Positions 59,364 through 64,000 of a stretch of 64,000 bases of DNA are shown here, piece after piece. Source of the stretch: Phaseolus vulgaris. Lineage: Eukaryota; Streptophyta; Magnoliopsida; Fabales; Fabaceae. Each line of letters starts with the position of its first letter. Positions within the stretch are counted from its first letter, which is position 1. The notes under the pieces were generated by a model. That model was not told the DNA's origin. It saw nothing but the letters and a program-made list of their open reading frames with translations, and ran no database searches. Both the position numbers and the translations under genes were made by a program. The stretch is taken from contig NC_023756.2 in assembly GCF_000499845.2 (NCBI RefSeq), positions 9,841,344-9,905,343 of the forward strand. Reading direction: 5' to 3'.

Positions 59364-59368
59364 CTCAA

Positions 59369-60953
59369 CCCCATTTTTCTTGCTCAGTAAATTAAGCATG
59401 TGTCTAATTTGTCCAACCACCATTTTTCTCGCTTATCCATTAAGGATTGTTTGTCTAGGAAACAAAACTATTGAACTTATCAAATTTTTCGCAATGACCA
59501 AACTTTTCAAATTTTTAATTAAATGAATTTGTTGGACAAATGAAATGAACATATCGACATAAAATAAGTTCTGCATAATTTCAAGGTTGTGGCCAAAACT
59601 TACAAATTTTAACTAGTTTCAATCATTTAACTTTATGTTCCAAAATCACCTATCTCATGTTCAAACTTAGTCTATCATTTACTTATACTCCACAATCAAG
59701 CAATGCACAATTAATCATTCTACATTTCCAACCCAATTTCAATAGAGCTCCCATTTCCTTGAGTTAGCTTAACATTCATCTCTAACTTACTTATAAAATG
59801 AAAAAAAAAAATTATAGCTTAACTTACTTGAAAATTTAATTATTCTAATAAAACTCCAAAATTTTTGATTCATATAAAAAACTCTAACCTGTTTATAGGA
59901 ATCTTTAATCATCAAAAGATATCACTATGATCCTAGACTAAGAACTCGAAAATGATGAATGATTATATCAGAAATCTTGAGGGAAGATAAAAAAAAATTA
60001 TAGACTAGTGAATTTTATAAATAAAGTTTGAATAATTAACATTTCTATTTATAGACTTTTAACTTATACAATAAAATATTCAAAATTTATCACATTTTAA
60101 CCACTTCTCCTTAGTTCATAAAATAATTAAATAATTTGAAATAAGTTAAAAATCTATATTTTTAAAATTTGGACATTTGATTGGTTATTATTAATAATAA
60201 AATCATTATAGATAACTATATAATACATAAAATAATACTACAAATATAATAACATATTTAATAATACTAAATACAAAAAATAACATATATATATTATGTG
60301 CGCATATATGTATGTTTTTAATAAATTTCAATAGTAAATATCAATATTTGTTAATAATAATACGTAAAATAAAAAACTAACTAATATTTTAAGTTGATAT
60401 TTTTTTTAAAATAATATGTTATTGAATATATTTTTATGAATTTTCTTTAATTCAATTTTTAACTATTTTTCTAGATTGGGTTCCTCTCAAATTGATTTTA
60501 TAGTATATTTGGATTATCATTTGATTGTTTTTCAACCAATAATTGAAACGAACTATTATAATTTGAAACAAAATAGGGCAGTTCATTTAACTTTTTCTGG
60601 AACTTAAAAGTAACTTTAAACCACGAGCGTGAACAAAATAACAATCACAAAGACTAAATTAAACTTTTCAAAAATATTGCAAAAATTAAAAGTGGAATTT
60701 GTGAAAATTATATTATAAAAATCAAATGAATAATTAAAATTGTAATGCCATCCACCTTAATGTTTCACATAGAAATTAAATTAATAAAATAAACATTTCA
60801 GTTTTTTATTTAATTTAAGTATCCAACCCAGCTTCATAAGTATTATTATTATATTATTATTATTATTAATAGTTCCTTGGTTTCTCTAAAGATTAAAATG
60901 AAACCTTTCCCTCTCTAAGATTCCTTTCTCTCTCTAAATCCCATCTAATCCAA
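59369..60953. other. AT-rich upstream region of the Arg-rich gene
   Basis: No gene. An (ATT)n microsatellite lies at about 60840-60872. A pyrimidine-rich CTCTCT leader (60908-60940) precedes the start codon, as common in plant promoters and leaders. Confidence 0.5.
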
Positions 60954-61352
60954 ATGCCTACCACACTTCACCACAGTTTAAAGCTCCTCGCCACCCACTG
61001 CACCACCACCACCGCCACTCACAGCCCCACCGCCAGCCCTGTCTTCCGCCGCCGCCGCCGCAAGACTCTTCGCATGCTCCTCCTCCACGACCCTCCGGAA
61101 TCCGCCGACAACCACGTCAGAGTCCGCTCCAGGCTGAAAGATTTGCTACTCTCCTCGCCGCCACTGCCACCGCCGATCACTAAACGCCAAGACCGCGGCA
61201 GCTTGCTCCCCTCTGCCTCCGCCGCCATCGGTTTCCGATCCCGGACTGGCTCTAGACTCCTCCGTGGTAACGCTGCCGCGGGATCGGTGTCGTTCCGGCG
61301 CCGACTGTTGAGAAGAGCGTGGCGGCCGGTGCTGCTGTCTATCCCTGAGTAG
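60954..61352 (+). CDS. Intronless Arg-rich protein of 132 residues, function unknown
   Basis: A GC-rich island (Pro, Ser, Arg and Ala codons with C or G in third place) in AT-rich surroundings, so codon use is that of a real gene. The protein starts MPTTLHHSLKLLATH, has RRRRRKTLRMLLLHDPPES, a VRVRSRLKDLLLSS block, a Pro-rich SSPPLPPP spacer, and ends with SRLLRGNAA, FRRRLLRRAWRPVLLSIPE. The pI must be very high. The N-terminus could be a plastid or mitochondrial targeting peptide, or the Arg runs could be nuclear signals; I cannot tell. The CT-rich leader and the first ATG support this start. The overlapping antisense ORF 61360-61019 mirrors the GC-rich codons and is rejected. Confidence 0.7.
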   Translation: MPTTLHHSLKLLATHCTTTTATHSPTASPVFRRRRRKTLRMLLLHDPPESADNHVRVRSRLKDLLLSSPPLPPPITKRQDRGSLLPSASAAIGFRSRTGSRLLRGNAAAGSVSFRRRLLRRAWRPVLLSIPE

Positions 61353-62580
61353 TCCGTCACTGTTACAGTTGTGAAATTATTTTTTTTACTATTAGTTATT
61401 ATCTAATGGTTTTACATATTAATAATTATTACTGTTACTGTTACTAGGGGTAAAATTAATATTAATTTATTTTCACATTTTCGTAATTTTTTTTTATCTA
61501 TTGTGTGTATGTATAATTATTTTTAATTAATGTTGCCATCATTACGCCGGTGTCATGGTTGTCGTGTTCGGCTGTGAAATAGAAGTGAACGGTGCTGGGT
61601 TGTCGTATTTAGAAATTAAAATTATTTTTTTATGATTACGAAATATTTATTTTATGCCTTGGTATATTATTTATGAGTTTGTTTGTGTTGACTCTTATAT
61701 TTAGTGTTTTTTAATAAAAATAGGTAGATTTTAATTTTTTATACGTTTGTTTAATTTATTTATTAAGCAGTTTATTTTAATAAACAACTGGTTATTTTAA
61801 TAAATAAATTTATTTGTTTCATAAAGCAGTGAATTAATTGCAGAGAGGAACACTTCGTAGTAGTAAAATAAAGTTAGTTAAAAAAACACAAAAAATAAAA
61901 GTTAGAAAATTCTGCTGAGTGATGTCTATGTTTAGTATGTCACTAAAAAATAGAAAATATAAAGTTTTGTTAACTAGATATTATTTGTTATAAAAAAAAA
62001 CCAGTGGAAACACAAGTGTAAATAGTGATTAAGTTTAATTTTTTTAATTTATTAATTTAATTTGATATATTTTACTATTTTTCTTATTATATAATAACGT
62101 ATATAAATATTTTAAAAGAAAATATAGACATAAAGTAATTTATAATACAAAAATGAAATTAAATAATTTTTTTGTTTTTTTTCTAAAAGTTAAATTGGTT
62201 TTTACGACATTAAAAAAGTGAATATGTGATGATATGGTCACTCATAAATTTAACAATTTCGAGAACATTCATATAGTAAGAAACTAATATCACACACGGA
62301 GGTAAACTTAGTAGTGAGAATAGCATATAATTGTGTTGAGCATTGTGAGCAATATGTCAACGATCATAATTGTGTTGTTGCTGGTGAGTAGTCATAAGCA
62401 ATAAGTGGTGGTGCAGATAACCCTTTAAGGGGAACTAGATCACTCCTCTCACATGTTCTCCTACACATGTGAGATAATGAGGAGGTGAAGTGAAAAATTT
62501 GGAGCAGATTTAGAAATGGTGGATGACGCAATAATAGAGGGAAGACGAAAAGTGTTTTATTTTATGTTGATTTTAAATGT
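61353..62580. other. Non-coding AT-rich sequence downstream of the Arg-rich gene
   Basis: No further gene. A palindrome CACATGT...ACATGTG lies at about 62448-62470. Confidence 0.4.
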
Positions 62581-62589
62581 TAGGTTAAG

Positions 62590-63140
62590 GGTGGTCAATG
62601 TAATTACAGGATTTGTACGACTGAGATTATGATTCTGCACCTGGTCACTATGTCGATCAATATCACAAAGACCATTACGCTTAAGCAGAATTTGTGAGGC
62701 CAATTTACAATTAAGAGTTAGGTAATGCACTTCTAAACATGACCCAACTCCCTAACCTGACACAATAAGAAAGGGTCCATGAAAACCATATAAATAAGCA
62801 TAAAATTCAGGAACCATGTGCGTCATTATACAGTGCTCAGAATACTGAGTGTTGAGTAATAAATTTAGACTTGAGCATCAGAGTCTCTTTTGCAGGTATC
62901 ATCCGAGTCTAGACTTTGTGGAGATCGAGAGGCGGAGTGAGAAGATGAGAGGAGAGGAAAGAGCTTGCTTGGAGAGGAATAGAAGGAGTGTTGACTGACT
63001 GAGGAGGTAGAGGAGCTCCAATAGTTCTCTTGGTTCCAATCCAATTCGAGAACAGTATCGAAACTATGTCATATAGTGCGATAAAGGGGATGGTGGTGCT
63101 ATAAGTTCATCAAGGTGAAGTCGATATCATTTGTGCTATA
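62590..63140 (+). repeat. Probable Gypsy-type LTR
   Basis: TATA box CATATAAATAAGC at 62786, then GACTTGAGCATCAGAGTCTC and TTTTGCAGGTATCATCCGAG, close to the ACTTGAGCGTCGGAGT...TTTTGCAGGT signature of legume Gypsy LTRs. Ends not defined. Confidence 0.5.
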
Positions 63141-63318
63141 TCATTATTATCTTTTAACGCTCTTAACAAAAATTTACAGAAGAGATCATATTAGTTAATT
63201 TTAAGCAAAAATAAAAATACAATGAAGTTGAGACCTTTAAAAATGATATATAAATAAGGATGAAGAAAAAATTTCGAAAATAGAGAAGAGAAGCATAAAG
63301 AAACAAGAAATATGACAA

Positions 63319-63534
63319 ATGAGATTTTCAAGAGAGATACTCAAAGCTATGGAAGAAGAGATAAAAGGACATAAATTTGTAGATTCCTTAGATTATAGAA
63401 TATTCATTGATTCTCTTCGAATATTTTATAATCCAAAGGAATTCGAAACAACTTGGTCGAGATTTGTACAAGTGGAATGTCTTTTAAAGAGCTTCTGGTT
63501 AAGGAAAAATTCAACACCTTGTGATTTTGTTTAA
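63319..63534 (+). CDS. Unidentified 71-codon ORF, doubtful
   Basis: Contains SLRIFYNPKEFETTWSRFVQ, which faintly recalls the ...EFExxWxxxxxxY... segment of FAR1/MULE-type proteins, but the W-L-xx-L-Y continuation is missing. May be a decayed transposase piece or chance. No function assigned. Confidence 0.2.
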   Translation: MRFSREILKAMEEEIKGHKFVDSLDYRIFIDSLRIFYNPKEFETTWSRFVQVECLLKSFWLRKNSTPCDFV

Positions 63535-64000
63535 ACGCTTAAATACAACAAAGCATAAAAATTAATCAAGCGTCGACTGACAGACAAATGTTTTGTTCAA
63601 ATAGAAAATTATGTAAGATGCAAGTGTTTCATCTGATAGACGATACAATAGTTTGTAGTCTTTCTTTACATCTAATAAAATTGTACTAGATCAAAAAATA
63701 CACACACAAATTAAGTTAACCTCCTATTACTTGAACATTTGTACGCTTATTCTATTATTGCAGGAATTGTTTGTTGCTTTCGTCTCACCAAAGAGATCTA
63801 TTCAAATTCAAGAATAAATCAAGATTAAGATCTCTTGAAGCACTAGTTGAAGTTGTTTTCTTTAGCAACTTCCTAACACGTAAAACATTTCAATTTCAGC
63901 TCAATTGTCTGCCTTGTACGATGTCCACTTTTACCATGAATTGGTGCAAATAACTATGCTACCTAGGGAGATGAGCACTGCCAATGATCAAGGATGTTGT

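Noticed and set aside
61019..61360. 113-codon antisense ORF over the Arg-rich gene
   Set aside because: GC-rich codons of the sense gene keep the antisense frame open; the leader and start context support the plus strand.

Overview
The window looks like transposon-rich nuclear DNA from a legume (Fabaceae), probably a Phaseoleae species. It is AT-rich and has spliced plant genes with GT-AG introns, plant-type LINEs, Copia and Gypsy LTR elements with tRNA-iMet or tRNA-Asp type primer sites, CACTA DNA transposons, and AATCGATTA-type palindromic repeats. The species is inferred from style and protein resemblance, not from a search.

Only three host genes look intact. Two are GDSL esterase/lipase paralogues of 370 codons with five exons each, at 18082-19563 (+) and 29940-31419 (-). 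They face each other tail to tail and resemble the plant LTL1/cutin-synthase (CUS2) clade. The third is an intronless Arg-rich gene of 132 codons at 60954-61352 (+), which I do not recognise. Host gene pieces are also present: a DEAD-box RNA helicase exon at the left edge (1-232, -) and the last two exons of a uridine kinase/uracil phosphoribosyltransferase-like gene (6580-6899, +).

Layout: 1-6010 holds the helicase exon and a near-full-length L1-type LINE on the minus strand (ORF1 with RRM, ORF2 with endonuclease, RT and zinc finger, with several disabling mutations). 6.0-11.1 kb is mostly non-coding, with the UPRT fragment, telomere-like repeats, an AATCGATTA cluster, a CACTA-like end and a CACTA-type MITE. 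11.1-34.6 kb is an old inverted duplication. Its ancestral unit was about 3.2 kb and carried the GDSL gene with its promoter. The arms are 11135-12108 plus 17339-19.6k, and 29.9k-32.03k plus 33.4k-34.59k. Each arm was later opened by insertions: 5.2 kb on the left (CACTA fragment, a gag-only Copia element, another Copia piece) and 1.4 kb on the right. The 10 kb spacer holds a broken minus-strand CACTA transposon (TNP2/DUF4216, Transposase_24, DUF8039 and Ulp1 remnants), a solo LTR inside its subterminal repeats, a degenerate Copia gag, and two ATT-trinucleotide/foldback segments bordered by tRNA-like sequences.

34.6-41.2 kb holds a tiny Copia remnant, a 380-bp CACTA MITE with TTA target duplication, a LINE 3' part with RNase H, and a gag-only Copia element with two LTRs and an AATAT target duplication. 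42.7-59.4 kb is stacked retrotransposon debris. It includes a third MITE, an LTR carrying a solo LTR (CCCAT duplication), Copia and plant-transposon gag-like remnants, a 5'-truncated LINE with a 14-bp target duplication and poly(A) tail, a Gypsy LTR with its primer site, and a solo LTR with a CTCAA duplication. 59.4-64 kb is AT-rich, with the Arg-rich gene and one probable LTR.

No operon, CRISPR array, rRNA or convincing functional tRNA gene was seen. The strongest points for follow-up are the inverted GDSL pair with uneven exon divergence, the nested-insertion order, a shared non-pol ORF in two defective Copia elements, and an 83-bp Ulp1-derived filler flanked by 36-bp target repeats.
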